A DNA stretch of 64,000 bases from Diploptera punctata. Lineage: Eukaryota; Arthropoda; Insecta; Blattodea; Blaberidae. Location of the stretch: positions 1,368,001 to 1,432,000 of the forward strand of contig JASPKZ010004202.1 in NCBI GenBank assembly GCA_030220185.1, written 5' to 3'. Under the pieces are notes generated by a model. It was not told the DNA's origin. It was given only the letters and a program-made list of their open reading frames with translations, and ran no database searches. Positions 15,701 to 26,114 of the stretch are shown here, piece after piece. A program made the translations under genes and the position numbers. Numbering within the stretch: position 1 is the stretch's first letter; each line of letters opens with the position of its first letter.

Positions 15701-17696
15701 AGTTTGGCAACATCTACCCTCTGTACGTAGGAGGACACTGGTGTAGTCCATAAAGTCTGTAGTAACTTCCTGGATTGAATTAGAGTGTATGCTATATAAC
15801 ATGCACATACTGTAAAAAGATTGGATAGTTGATTTGACAACTTCGGAATATGTCCGTCTCTTTTCCTCTAATGAGGGTTGAAAGGCGGTCGGCTTGCGTT
15901 AATTGACATTCAGGAGGATGGTTGAAACTGAAAATTTTTTGTCAGTTTCAGCAAATGAGGCTGTTAAAGCGTGGCACGAACAATACTATTTTCTGGACAT
16001 GAAAACCCTATAGAATCCGTTGTTTTTGTCACTAAAATGTTCAAATTGTTATTTTATTACAGGCGAAGTTTCTCTGAACAATGGAATAGGCTCAGTTCGT
16101 GTAAGAAGGTCACCGAAGAAACACAAAGGACTGATGAAAGGTTTAATTAGAATGATGACAGGTGGTCGAGGTAGAGGCTGCAACCCTTGCAATCAACGAC
16201 CTGCAACATACGTTCAGACATATCCAATATATGTTTCAGTACAACCCATTGTTTACAGACCAGCTCCTGCTCCTCAACAATCCTACTGCGATCCTTGTAG
16301 CAGACCTAGTCCTGCTCCTCCTCCACCTCCACCACCACCGCAGCCCCGACCACAACCTGTGTACGCTCCAGCTCCTGCACCACAACAGCAGTACTGCGAT
16401 CCTTGTAGCAGACCGAGACCTGCACCTGCTCCACCACCACAGCAGTATCAGCCACAACCTGCTCCACAGCCGCGACCACAACCACCACCACAGCAGTATC
16501 AGCCACAACCTGCTCCACAGCCGCGACCACAACCACCACCACAGCAGTATCAGCCACAACCTGCTCCACAGCCCCAACCACCAGCACCACAAGCTCAGCC
16601 ATACTGCAGCTCATGTGGAGGAGGTGGTGGCACTTACAGCTATTCCGCACTCTCCAGCATTAGCTATAGTTATAAGTGAGTATGTTATATGTATGTCCGG
16701 ATTTTTATGTGCTAGAAGATAAGATTGCAACATAGTAGAATGAGAAGTTAGACTTCTGACTGTCTTTTATTTTGGTTTCACATACAAACAGTTGAATGTT
16801 ATAATGAGAAGTTAGACTTCTGATTGTCTTTTATTTTTGTTTTAAATACATACAGTTGAATATTACAATGACTGTCTTTTGTTTTGGTTTCACATACAAA
16901 TATAATGAGAAGTTAGGCCTATGCCTGTATTTTGTTTTTGGTTTCACACACAAACAGTTGAATAGTTAGTGATAAGTAAGACTTCTGACAGTGTTTTGTT
17001 TTGGTTTCTCACACAAACAGTTGAATATTACAATGAGAAGTTAGACTTCTGACTGTCTTTTGTTTTGGTTTCATACACAAGCGGTTGAATAGTTTAATGA
17101 GAAATCAGACTTATGACTATCTCTGTTTTTGTTTCACATACAAACAGTTGAATACCGGTAGCGTAATGAGAAGTTAGACTTCTGACTGTCTTTTGTTTTT
17201 GTTTCATACACAAACACTTGAATAGTATAATGAGAAGTTAGACTTCTGACTGTCTTGTTTTGGTTTCACATACAAACAGTTGAATGTTTAATGAGAAGTT
17301 AGACTTCGGATTGTCTTTTAATTTTGTTTTACATACAGTTGAATAGTGTAATGAGAAGTAAGACTTCTGACTGTCTTTTGTTTTAGTTTCACACACAAAC
17401 AGTTGAATAGTTAGTGATAAGTAAGACTTCTGACAGGGTTTTGTTTTGGTTTCTCACACAAACAGTTGAATAATAATATAATGGTAATGTACTATATGCA
17501 TTGCAATCTTATATTTTATTACATAAAAATCCTGACTTTAGTAATTAAAAATTTAAACAACAGAATTACGAATATAAAAATTTAGTTGGATACTAGAAAT
17601 AAAAATTTAAACAGATTTTTATAATTTTTCTTTCATAGTTGTATATTATTTTAAATATTGTTATTTTTTACTGTTCACAGAGGGAAAAAGAAGTGA
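10049..17696 (+). CDS. Gene B: secreted Pro/Gln-rich CxxC protein, about 275 aa, four exons
   Basis: Join 10049-10109, 12996-13133, 16063-16675, 17681-17696; the phases (1, 1, 2) agree at every junction. Exon 1 is a signal peptide (MLIVLLLSLVSVYCA). Exon 2 is an acidic propeptide with four N-glycosylation sequons (NET, NKT, NSS, NLT). Exon 3 opens with RVRR-SPKKHKG, a furin-type site. It continues with CNPC, PIVYRPAPAP, two CDPC motifs, a long Pro/Gln/Arg stretch with a tandem QQYQPQPAPQ-type repeat, then CSSC, Gly and a Ser-Tyr tail. Exon 4 adds Gly-Lys-Lys-Lys-stop. Gene C, 16 kb downstream, shares all four exons. Name and function are unknown; an extracellular cross-linked material is the likeliest guess from Tyr, Pro and paired Cys. 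Confidence 0.85.
10200..10575 (+). mobile_element. LINE fragment (family 1), decayed
   Basis: Degraded copy of the AGHVARMGNE and RPRMRWENNI region with in-frame stops, ending near GTTCGATAGAGCTAGTGAGT. It lies in intron 1 of gene B. Confidence 0.75.
10677..10945. repeat. (ATT)n/(ATC)n microsatellite
   Basis: About 270 nt of mixed ATT and ATC units in intron 1 of gene B. Confidence 0.95.
10983..11275 (+). repeat. Dispersed repeat, two copies in window
   Basis: It shares CCCCAACCTGGAGGACCAGG, CTCTAGCCTTT and GGAGCCCTCACA-like blocks with 18945-19330. A SINE-like, non-coding family. Confidence 0.6.
11352..11638 (+). mobile_element. LINE 3' end (family 1)
   Basis: Encodes MGNERLAWKLLVGKPEGKRP through AYVRAAMNLRVR-stop, then GTGCCAGTGAGT and a TAAG-type tail. 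Confidence 0.85.
11650..12230 (-). mobile_element. LINE 3'-region fragment (other family)
   Basis: The - strand reads CIRYKQLNWYGRTTNARTKV and GVKVDKEDRHESDIKNRINK, typical LINE tail phrases with frame breaks. Related to 55715-55975. Confidence 0.6.
12236..12281. repeat. (TA)n(TG)n microsatellite
   Basis: ATATAT followed by about 20 GT units at the left edge of a foldback structure. Confidence 0.92.
12283..12933. mobile_element. Foldback structure carrying tRNA-like arms
   Basis: 12283-12560 and 12610-12933 are inverted copies. Each arm has a tRNA-like head (TTGTGTAATGGATAACACGC and GGGTTCAAATCCC on one strand), an AT/CA microsatellite and AGATGGCAGTGAAGAC. A single arm-like copy lies at 32254-32410. 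Head-to-head SINE insertion or a foldback transposon are both possible. Confidence 0.7.
12996..13133 (+). CDS. Gene B exon 2, glycosylated propeptide
   Basis: Acceptor AATTGCAG, donor GGTACAGT; 138 nt in phase 1-1. It encodes EAAHVGLLDLVNLRNE and a Trp-containing segment with four N-x-S/T sequons. The gene C copy differs at only a few residues, so the exon is under constraint or recently duplicated. Confidence 0.85.
13179..13738 (+). mobile_element. Possible solo LTR in intron 2 of gene B
   Basis: Bounded by direct copies of TGTGTTACATCTG (13177-13189 and 13735-13747). Inside are a TATA-like TTATAAGGCAAGG and an AATAAA near 13656. The true ends and target duplication are ambiguous. Confidence 0.3.
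13797..14060 (+). repeat. Dispersed repeat, second copy at 37385-37650
   Basis: The copies share AACAAGGGAACTGTCA and GTACCAAGGCCGTGT, then diverge in the middle. Non-coding. Confidence 0.6.
14330..14460 (-). repeat. Penelope-like element end with hammerhead-like core
   Basis: On the - strand: CTGAGGA, a stem GTCTAC/GTAAAC with one mismatch, then GAAAC and GACCACGGCC. It lies in intron 2 of gene B. Confidence 0.45.
14575..15055 (+). mobile_element. LINE fragment, frameshifted
   Basis: It encodes KRIFKNTRMETKLKFYKAVA and, in shifted frames, EMRFLRNVAGCKLLD and GRPKKRWIQLF, ending in (ATG)n. Confidence 0.75.
15331..15787. mobile_element. MITE, Tc1/mariner-like ends, in intron 2 of gene B
   Basis: Ends CACTCAGATTCAACCCAGGA and, reversed, CACTCTAATTCAATCCAGGA are flanked by TA. 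A second copy lies at 30383-30833 in the same intron of gene C. No ORF is shared. Confidence 0.72.
16063..16675 (+). CDS. Gene B exon 3, furin site plus Pro-rich CxxC domain
   Basis: Acceptor TTTTATTACAG, donor GTGAGTA. It holds RVRRSPKKHKG, four CxxC motifs (CNPC, CDPC, CDPC, CSSC), a polyproline run and a Pro/Gln repeat of about 51 nt in three copies, and ends in a Ser-Tyr-rich tail. An ORF-only view would stop at an in-intron TGA straight after the donor. Confidence 0.88.
16738..17475. repeat. Minisatellite, about 12 units of about 62 bp, in intron 3 of gene B
   Basis: Units contain AATGAGAAGTTAGACTTCTG, TGTCTTTTGTTTTGGTTTCA and CAAACAGTTGAAT. The first unit overlaps the end of exon 3's flank; gene C has no such array. 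Confidence 0.9.
17681..17696 (+). CDS. Gene B terminal micro-exon (Lys-Gly-Lys-Lys-Lys-stop)
   Basis: Acceptor TTTTTTACTGTTCACAG, then 16 coding nt. Phase 2 joins to the AA of exon 3. An ATTAAA variant poly(A) signal lies at 17805-17810. Confidence 0.75.
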
Positions 17697-17819
17697 ATGG
17701 AATCAGCCTCTTTAATAACTGGAAAATATTACGTTGACAATAGTAGAATCATCATCATCATAAACATCATGATTGTAAATCTTTGAAGTATCACAAGTTA
17801 CCTTATTAAAAATATGTTC

Positions 17820-18190
17820 TTCTCCTTCTTCGTCCATCCAAGTCTTAGGCCTATAGGCTTGTTACGATCTCACTGATGAATTCTGTATCCAGCGTTTCCT
17901 TGGACAGCCTAGAGATTTCTTTCCTGTTGGACAATAACGAAGCATGGCCTTGCGAACTCTATCTGAACTCTTTCGTCGCAAATGATTCACCCAGTTGTTC
18001 TGGTATTCTGCGTTCGTAACCCCATTTAGTGCACCCTACTGTATATTTAATTTCACTAGAAGTTATCCTGCTCTCTTCTCCTTTCATCGAAGTTCATGCC
18101 TCACTGCCGTATCAAAGTGCAGGTCTTGTTATGGTTTTGTATAACCTTACTCCTGTATATATGTGGACTAGTGAAGGTTTAATTACTGAA
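17820..18190 (-). mobile_element. LINE 3'-region fragment, decayed
   Basis: Reversed it gives broken LINE-tail phrases (VHIYRSKVIQNHNKTC-like, with stops). It lies 3' of gene B. Confidence 0.45.
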
Positions 18191-18413
18191 TGGTTTTATT
18201 ATATTTTTTTAAATATTTAATCTTCTTCTTTTTTTTTCCTTTCATGTGATAGACCTAGTGGTATGTTACGATCTCAATACAACGTTTGAAGGGTCTGCCT
18301 AAAGGTATCATGCCTGGTGGCTGGTAATTTAAAATTTGACTTGGTATTCTTGTTCTGCTCATTCTTCTTACGTGAGATTTCCAGTTGTTTCTGTATTTTT
18401 GTACATTTCATAT

Positions 18414-18416
<3 letters not shown>

Positions 18417-18475
<59 letters not shown>
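18417..18475. repeat. (TAA)n microsatellite
   Basis: Followed by CTGGCAGAGTTAAGGCC, the end of a common insect repeat also seen at 56590-56640 in the other orientation. Confidence 0.95.
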
Positions 18476-18476
<1 letters not shown>

Positions 18477-18664
18477 TATTCATTCTGGCAGAGTTAAGGC
18501 CATAAGGCCCTCTCTTCCACTCAACCAGCACAAATACAAATAAATATTTGACAAATATAGATATACACTATACTAATTATAAATAGTTAAAGATACAATA
18601 AATGTAGCAATGTAAATGTCATGTACAAACAACATTTTTTTAGGGTAATAACAATAATGATACG

Positions 18665-18668
<4 letters not shown>
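18476..18668 (-). repeat. Repeat end (GGCCTTAACTCTGCC type)
   Basis: Related sequence lies at 19895-19930, 34110-34150 and 56580-56640. It probably forms the 3' end of a LINE or SINE family with an AATAAA-like end. Confidence 0.5.

Positions 18669-18748
<80 letters not shown>
18669..18748. repeat. (ATA)n microsatellite
   Basis: About 26 trinucleotide units. Confidence 0.95.
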
Positions 18749-18944
18749 TGATAAATTATACGAGAAACATCAATTAATATATATACCTTACACTGGGTAA
18801 CGATGAAGTCGAGGTTAGAGCAAATATAAATTTAGATTTCTTTTAAAAGATGCCAATGTCCGGCAGCCCCTTATTTATCTTTAATTAAATTCTTCGGGCA
18901 TTGATACTTTGGACTTTTAGCAATTACTTGTTTTAATGATAAAT

Positions 18945-19330
18945 AGGGAGCTGGCCTAATGCATCAACCCCCAACCTGGAGGACCAGGTATTTTTTTTCG
19001 AGATGTTCATCCTCTAGCCTTTAACGAACCATCGTCAATCTACAAGGCAGTAGATGTAGACTTGTCTCTTCCATCAGGTACACCGTATCGAAGGACTCCT
19101 TCTTCCGTCAGGTACACCGTATCGAAGGACTCCTTCTCCGCTGTATCTGCCGTTGAGGTCTTCATCGTAACCCTGGCAAGGGGCCCTCACAAGGTACTAT
19201 CAGCTGGGCAAGCTGAACCAAGGTTTTTTTACGAGGTGTTACTCCTCCCCCTCACCCTTTTTCAACCTGGCTTGGGAGAGGCTATGGCGGGTTTGAAATG
19301 GATTGCACTAGACGCTTAACTGGACTTTCT
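18945..19330 (+). repeat. Dispersed repeat, copy of 10983-11275 with an internal duplication
   Basis: Within it, CATCAGGTACACCGTATCGA and GTCAGGTACACCGTATCGA are adjacent tandem copies. Confidence 0.6.
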
Positions 19331-19359
19331 AAATTGAAAAAATCACACAATTTAATGTC

Positions 19360-19610
19360 CATAATTCAATATTAGAATACGCTAAATTCAGACAACTAGA
19401 ATGGTATGGTCATATACGTAGAATGTCATTGACAAGATTACCCAGACAAGTTTTGGAATGGATTCCACCCGGGAAAGAAAAGAGACGTCGACCTAGATTT
19501 AAATGGATTGATGATGTAAGAAGAGGTATGAGGGAGATAGGTCTGGAAGAATTGGAATGGAAGATAGAGAAGAATGGAGAAAGAAGATAAAATGTTAAAA
19601 GCATTGGGCA
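19360..19610 (+). mobile_element. LINE C-terminal fragment (other family)
   Basis: The + strand reads RQLEWYGHIRRMSLTRLPRQ, EWIPPGKEKRRRPRFKWIDD and REIGLEELEWK, the common tail of an insect LINE. Confidence 0.7.
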
Positions 19611-19980
19611 CAGGAAGATGTTTTATTACATTGTAAACCTGTTTATAAATAGATAATAATTTTAATATTTGATATTGAATAATAAAAAAAATAGTGAGTA
19701 GAATATTCCAGAGAACTATAAAATTTCTCAATTTGCCTGAATTTTGCTTTTATGTACATAATCTTGTATAAGTTTAAAATATTTTTAAAATATTACACTA
19801 TTTTAATTTTTCCATGTTTTGTTATTTAATATAATTTGTTCATTGTATGTACAATTTTATTGCCATCTTTATTTTGTTGATCCATACTGATTGTGTGGAA
19901 GGCAAGGCCTTATGCCAGAATAAGTTAAAAAACATTGTTATTAATGGTATTATTACTATATTGTCATCATTGTACTCTAT
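19611..19980. other. AT-rich intergenic DNA
   Basis: No gene seen; contains a degraded GGCCTTATGCCAGAATAAG repeat end near 19905-19925. Confidence 0.5.
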
Positions 19981-19984
19981 TGGG

Positions 19985-20372
19985 TAAAACTAAGAAATTG
20001 GTGCTGGAAGCAAACATCAATAAAATTAAATACATGGTCACACATACAAATAAATTATATTATGGAAATGGGCAATTAATGACAAATGAGGGAAATTTTA
20101 GTTAAGAATCTAGATTCAAATACCTAGGAACAATAATTAGGCCTACAAACGGGAATGAGATGCAGAAACAAATTTAACATAGGCTCAATTCTGGAAATGT
20201 ATGTTATTATGCATTACAGAGACTTTTGTACTCTCAACTGTTCTCAAAAAATTAAACTGAAGATACATAAAACTGTTATTCTGCCAGTTATATTATTTGG
20301 ATACGAAATGTGGACTCTTACTTTAAGGGAGGAAAAGATTACGCGTTTCCTTAAGAACTTTATTCTCAAATA
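19985..20372 (+). mobile_element. LINE fragment (family 1), decayed
   Basis: It reads LVLEANINKIKYMVT and, with shifts, YLGTII and ILPVILFGYEMWTLTLREEK, then meets an inverted copy of the same family. Confidence 0.75.
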
Positions 20373-20665
20373 CTCGTAACATTTCCTCCTGCCTTAAAGT
20401 AAAAATCCACGGTTCGCTTTCATATAGGCCTAATACGAGTGTAACTGGAAGAATAACGGTTTTATATATTTTCAGTTTAATGTTTTTAGACAGAAGTTGG
20501 GATGACAAGAGTCTATCCAATGCATAATAGCACACATTTCCAGAAATGAGCCTATATTTAATTACTTCGTGGATCTCGTCGCTATTTGTAAATTATTGTT
20601 CCCAAGCTTTTGAATTCAGCCACTTCTTCAAAACTTTCCCTCATTTGTCTTACTCTTTTTCTGCA
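20373..20665 (-). mobile_element. LINE fragment (family 1), reverse orientation
   Basis: The - strand encodes ALDRLLSSQLLSKNIKLKIY, KTVILPVT and LRVFENKVLKE. It is head to head with the fragment ending at 20372. Confidence 0.75.
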
Positions 20666-20679
20666 TACCTATAACTAAC

Positions 20680-21275
20680 TAACTCACTGGCACTATCGAA
20701 CCCATAGGTTCATGGCCGCGCAAATATAAGCTCTCCATACATTCCTATCCTGAGCTAATGTTTTCCAATCATTTCCTGTATAATCTACTTCCCTCAAATC
20801 ATAGTTAATGTTATTCTCCCACCTCATTCTTGGGAGTTTTCCCTCCGGTTTTCCTACAAGAAGCTTCCGTGCAAGTCTTTCATTCCCCATTCGTACCATA
20901 TGTCCTGCCCATCGCAGTCTACAAGACTTAACTGTTCTTATTATATCTGGCTTCCTATAAAGACCATGTAGTTCACTGTTATGTAGTCTTCTACATTCAC
21001 CTGCCTCCCTTAAAGTAAGAGTCCATGTTTCACATCCATATAATATAACTGGTAGAATAACAGTTTTATATATTTTCAGTTTAACGTTTTTTTGAAAGGA
21101 GTTGGGACGTCAAGAGTCTCTGCAATGCATAATAGCATGCATTTCCAGAATCGAGCCTATGTTTAATTTCTTTTTGTATCTCATTCCTATTTGTGATTAT
21201 TGTCCCAAAGTTCTTGAAATCAGTCACTTCTTAAAAAATTTCCTCATTTGTCTTACTCTTCTTCTGCTTGTCTAG
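20680..21275 (-). mobile_element. LINE 3' end (family 1)
   Basis: Reversed, it encodes the IILPVILYG-like region to MGNERLARKLLVGKPEGK and NLWVR-stop, with small deletions. Confidence 0.82.
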
Positions 21276-21740
21276 ATGTTTATTTTAACTACTCTTGTAC
21301 AAACATTCACAAAATGCTTGTGCGCAACGCACTTCAGTTGATGCTGTTTAAAACTTGCCATTATGTTACCTAGATCTTTCGAATATGAGTTCTAGCATAA
21401 ATTAGAGCCTCTGAGCAAAATTTAATCGTGCTTTCGCATCAAGTTAAACTTAGTCGTATCACGATGAGCTACCCACTTGCGAATATTTGGGATATAAACG
21501 TAACTAAATAATAAATTTAATAAATAACACCAACGCAGATTTTATGTGATTTTTCTTAAGTGTTTATTTTATTTTATTTTTGTAATGTTGGCATTCGTCT
21601 GATGAAGATACAGTGCACTGAAACAGCTGAATGTTAAATAAAATATATATTTATGGAAATCATATAAAACTGTGATGGTTTTATTTTTTGAATGAATCAT
21701 GGATTTTTCATCAAGTAAACACCAAATCAATTGGTAACTG
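21276..21740. other. Intergenic AT-rich DNA
   Basis: No gene is recognised. A CTGATGAAG...GAAAC phrase at 21598-21625 resembles a hammerhead core but has a weak stem. Confidence 0.4.
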
Positions 21741-21749
21741 AATAAGTTT

Positions 21750-21960
21750 GTCTCCCGCGGTGGTCTATTGCTTATGTTCTTTGCCTCTAGTCTCGAGGAC
21801 AGTGGGTTCAAGCCCAGCTCGATTCGATGGATTTTTACAATGGAAATTTCCAGGGAACAAGTCTTTTGGAAGGGACTTTTAGCCGTGGGTGCTAAATGTG
21901 AAGTTTTTAGGGATAGAGAAAGAACCTCAAGTCTGATTAAAAAGACCTGCGTGCAAAATT
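21750..21960 (+). repeat. tRNA-derived SINE (family 4)
   Basis: Head CCGCGGTGGTCTATTGCTTA and box B-like GGGTTCAAGCCC; a reversed copy is at 26745-26925. Confidence 0.65.
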
Positions 21961-22240
21961 TAACCTACTTTCATCCATTCGAGTAATAGCTTAGTTTCCA
22001 GCTAAATTTCTCTTCGAGGAGATGTAGTAACCACATGTCCCTCGCTGATATCTGTAGGGAAATAAGCGTGACTAAATTTGTTTGGGTAACGAATTTCCCA
22101 CTTGGAAAGCACCCATGTCCGCAGTGGGACCATTCATCAATCAAATTAGTTTCATATTTAACTCCCGATGTTCGAAATTGGGAAAAAATAAGAAGTAAAG
22201 TCACACGAAAAAATGGATATTAAATATTCAAAAGTGCATT
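21961..22240. other. Intergenic DNA, probably the body of the preceding SINE-like repeat
   Basis: No gene is seen. Confidence 0.35.
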
Positions 22241-22559
22241 ACGCTATATAGGTTAAGATACAAAAACAATTAAACTGGTATGGGTCGTCTTGCGTGACGG
22301 TGACGTGGCACCGTCCAAGGCTCTGCATACTGATACACAATGGTGCATCTTGGCAGTTAATTCCTTCGTGGCTATCGTTATAGGATTGTGGTTCATTTAA
22401 TCCTAGCCAATCATAATAAGATGGTTTCTTTTTGGTCTGTGTATCTGGATGATAGATTGTGGATATATCAACATAGTATATTGATATCAAGTCGCACTAT
22501 TGAGTACAACTCGCTATCACACTCCATGCGAGCAACTCGCACAATCTATTTATTAGTTC

Positions 22560-22990
22560 TCATTAACTTTAACCTATATTACACAGGTTAAAGATCCTGT
22601 GCAAGAAGAGGAATCTCTCCCTAGGAGAGGGTAATTCAGCCAATAATGGCCGAAGACCCTGGAGATACTCCTCAACTTGCTGCTCTAGTTGTAATGTTGG
22701 CAATTGCTGGCCCTGACCTTGAACATTGCTGTTCACCGTTTTGTTTTGGGAAGAGATGCCTTTCTTTAAGGATTGAGAGAATGATACATTGGGTTGGGCT
22801 TTCACCGAAGTGAAAGTCCTTGGTTGAGGTATGTTTGGCTTGGGTTGGGCTACCCTATTATAAGTCTCCAGCGCCGCCTGGAAAACAGGGCAGCCGCGAT
22901 AGGATTCTGGATTGGGCATGTACGACGAATGCAAGAAGAAACATATTGTGATCTGGAAGAGGAAAGAGAGTAAGACCTCGAAACTCATGG
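22560..22990 (-). mobile_element. Jockey-like LINE ORF1 fragment
   Basis: The - strand reads YRGCPVFQAALETYNRVA, KPNIPQPRTFTSVKAQPNVS and LQGLRPLLAELPSP, resembling the linker after the zinc-knuckle region of jockey-type ORF1 proteins. The zinc knuckles are absent. The neighbouring 22930-23000 is a separate LINE tail. Confidence 0.5.
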
Positions 22991-23199
22991 ATGCAAGAAA
23001 TAAGAACTAGAAGAGACGAGTAGAGAGGCAAAATAAAACTGTAGGCACAGAAACATACATTAGCGTTGGAAATAGGTATACATAAAATAAACTTTTAACT
23101 CTAGTAAGAGTGAACCCTTTCTCCACGTAGGGATGAAAGAAATGTATTACGGTACTGGATAAAAGTTACAATATTGTATCTTATATACACATTAGTTCA

Positions 23200-23672
23200 C
23201 CGCTGTGGTCTCGAGGTAGCGTGCTGCCTTGTCAAGCAGCGGGCCCGGGTTCGATCCCCGGTCGGGGCAGTTTTCTGGGTGAGGTTTTAATCGGGGTTTT
23301 TCCTCACCTGTTAGACAAATGTCAGGAAAACTTTAAGGCCCAAACGGTCCCCGAAATCATATGGTCATCATCATCAACACCCTTATCATTATCATCATCA
23401 TCATCCTTCACAGGTGTGGAAAGCAACGGGAAGCTACCACACCTACACCATTCCCTAGTAAAGCTGCAAGCATAGCATGAGAATGCTATGATTGCAATGA
23501 AGGACCTGCCTTCGGGCAGAATTACTATGGATGGATATACACATTGTGGAAGCAACGGGAAGCTACCACACCTACACCATTCCCTAGTAAAGCTGCAAGC
23601 ATAGAATGGAAATGCTATGATTGCAGTCAAAGATCTGCCCTCGGGTAGAATTACTATGGATGGATATATAGC
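23200..23672 (+). repeat. tRNA-derived SINE (family 1), copy b with duplicated 3' part
   Basis: A full head and body run to 23530. Then a second 3' part (GGAAGCAACGGGAAGCTACC to GGATGGATATATA) repeats in tandem. Confidence 0.82.
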
Positions 23673-23999
23673 CTACATTAAAAAAGTTTGTAGTTCTTTT
23701 CTGTGGAAAGCAGTTCCGTAATTGTTAATTCACTTAAATAAAAGCTATGTTAATTCACTTAAATAAAAGCTATGTTATTTAGAAGACAGGCGATTTCGAA
23801 ACTTTAATTCCTGAACAAGGGGCAAGCAAAGATAACATGTTCAACACTTAGGCTGCTAATACCACAATTACAACTCGCATTCTCTCTGACATTTAACCTC
23901 TAACAATATGTATATCAGGAAGGTAAACCTGTTAATCTAATGGTTTTAAACTTAAGTAAGCTTGAATCAGAATTAAAAATTACGACAAATTGACGTATA

Positions 24000-25707
24000 C
24001 AGGGTGTTTCTGAATTAGACCAACAAACTTTGGGAGCAGATAGTTAAACTTCATTGAAGCATATTTTGTGAACCTATAGGATGTGACGCTTCGTTTCATT
24101 GCAAGAGTGGTCTTAGAGGAAGTAGGTACGAGTCATTCTCTGTTACATAATTCTGTGTGTTAATACAAATACTTTACAGAAAAAACATAAATAAAACGTA
24201 CTTAATTCTAAGAAAACACCCACTCCAGTGTTTCATTGTCAGGATGCATCCAGTTTATTGTCCCATCACAACAAGTGCTGGAACACACGTCCATTGACAT
24301 CCACACGAACAGTGCACCGACCAGCCATACTTTGTCGTAACCTTCCAAAGATGCTAGGAGATTCCCTTATTTCAGCTGCTGCGCTGACAATGCGTGCTAC
24401 AAGTTCTTCTTCAGAGTCAACATCGGTTTCATAAACCATTACCTTCATGTAGCCCCACAAAAAAATCTAGGCAGGTCAGGTCAGGCTAGCGTCCCGGCCA
24501 GACAATGGGCCCACCCCTACCTATCCAACGAGCGCCAAACGTAGCTGTCAGATGGCCACGACTTCATTCCCAAAGTGAGGTGGTGCCCCGTCATGTTGGA
24601 ACCACACGCTGCGTCTGATGTTCAGAGCTACAAGCTAAGACACACTGCACTGTACAGTACCGTATGTACAGCAGTACTGAATGGGGTTCACCCACTCTCC
24701 CTTGTTACAACTACGAATAATAACAGGTCGTACCAATGGATGTAAACAAACTTGCTGTAATTGATACTGATGCTACTGAGCTCCGGAAGTAAACAAACCA
24801 AGTGATGATAGTAATGACTAGGGCAAAGGCATTTAATGGCATATAAATTGGTAAAAAATGCAAAATAAAAATGCATTTATGACCTAAAAATGCAAAAAAT
24901 GACCAATAAAATAAAAAAATTACAAATAAAAAGTTAACAATTACCAATAAAATACTATTTATTAGATTAAGTACTCGCTTGATTACTGGATTACATAAAA
25001 TTTAACTTAACATCAAAGTATTAAAAGAAAACTATTTAAAATATACATATTACAGCACCTTTTACTGCAGAAAATCCATTTCAATTACACAGTGCACTTT
25101 TACAGCAATTTTGAATTGCAGTTAACAATCAGAATAAGGGTAGAAGAAATTTAATAAAATTCCTAGAAGTGGGCAAGATCATTATGCACATACCTTGAAA
25201 AATAGGGGTAGTAGTTAGCAAAACAACTACTTAATTCCAAGAAAGTTTATTGACAAGGAAAAATATTGAATTATAATAAAAATCTTAAATCAAATACAAA
25301 TAATGTCACAGCCTTCCGGAAAAGTGTAAAAAAATGCTCGAAATGACCTAAAAACGGCCAAAACATGACATATCCCTGAAAAAGTTAAGAAAATGCAAAA
25401 AAAAAAAAGCCTTAACAAATAGCTTTTATTTAATCCGCTTTTTAATGCCGTACATTTTGAAATATGCAAGCAATGTTTCAACCTTCATAAGAAAAAGATG
25501 CAAAATCATTAATTGACTTGCTCTAGTAATGACAAACCCTCTTGGACTGAAAGGAGTGTTAACCCGTTTCCTTCAATCCCTTCCTGTAAGATTCCTCTAG
25601 CCCTGAAAACGAAGCGTCGCAGGTCTTAGGTTCTTTAACAAAATATGCTTCAACGAATGTTATATATGTCGTCCCAAATTTTGTCGGTCTAATTTAGAAA
25701 CACCCTG
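24000..25707 (-). mobile_element. Defective Tc1/mariner-type transposon
   Basis: Ends CAGGGTGTTTCTGAATTAGA and, reversed, CAGGGTGTTTCTAAATTAGA are flanked by TA. The - strand at 24266-24460 encodes VYETDVDSEEELVARIVSAA and GRLRQSMAGRCTVRVDVNGR, the C-terminal region of an insect IS630/mariner-type transposase. Catalytic motifs are missing. The middle (24830-25520) is AT-rich and of unclear origin. Confidence 0.78.
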
Positions 25708-25985
25708 TATACTAATGTGATGCTATTAAAAAGAGTTCTTTTTTTCAGTGCTTCCCCAGATTCTAAACAACTCAGACACTTGTTCGGGAGATTTTTGTAG
25801 ACAGTAGTTGTTGAAAATAAAAGAAAACAATCTATAATTTATAACGTCACACGGACCATTGTTCTAAGAAAATAAACACATTAATTGTAGAGGATCTTTG
25901 ATATTTTGGAATCTTCAATTACCGCAAATTGCAGGTATGGAGTGTGACTCATAATCTTAGCTTTGTCTCCAATCTTTTTTTCAAT

Positions 25986-25994
25986 TATAAAAAT
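25986..25994 (+). promoter_or_regulatory. TATA box of gene C
   Basis: TATAAAAAT stands 68 nt before the ATG, inside the promoter block duplicated from gene B. Confidence 0.68.
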
Positions 25995-26053
25995 ATGAAT
26001 GTTGCTGCAGCAGATCTTTTCCGTAAGTTCCTCAAGAGAAGAAACATCACGAC

Positions 26054-26114
26054 ATGTTCATAGTGTTATTGTTGTCACTTGTCAGTGTCTACTGTGCGAG
26101 GGGCAGTTATGAAG
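26054..26114 (+). CDS. Gene C exon 1, signal peptide
   Basis: Sixty-one nucleotides, donor GTCAGTGG. The last residues before the donor (Ser-Tyr-Glu) differ from gene B (Lys-Val-Glu). Confidence 0.82.

Noticed and set aside
16162..16722. Alternative ORFs over gene B exon 3 and gene C exon 3 (His/Leu-rich, Val-rich)
   Set aside because: These are shadow frames of the Pro/Gln-rich coding exons; splice sites and paralogy support the chosen frame.
21598..21630. CTGATGAAG...GAAAC phrase as a hammerhead ribozyme
   Set aside because: The stem between the two boxes has only about two pairs, so it is far weaker than the Penelope-like cases.
22569..22988. 139-codon ORF as a host gene
   Set aside because: Its phrases match jockey-type ORF1 and it lies among LINE fragments.
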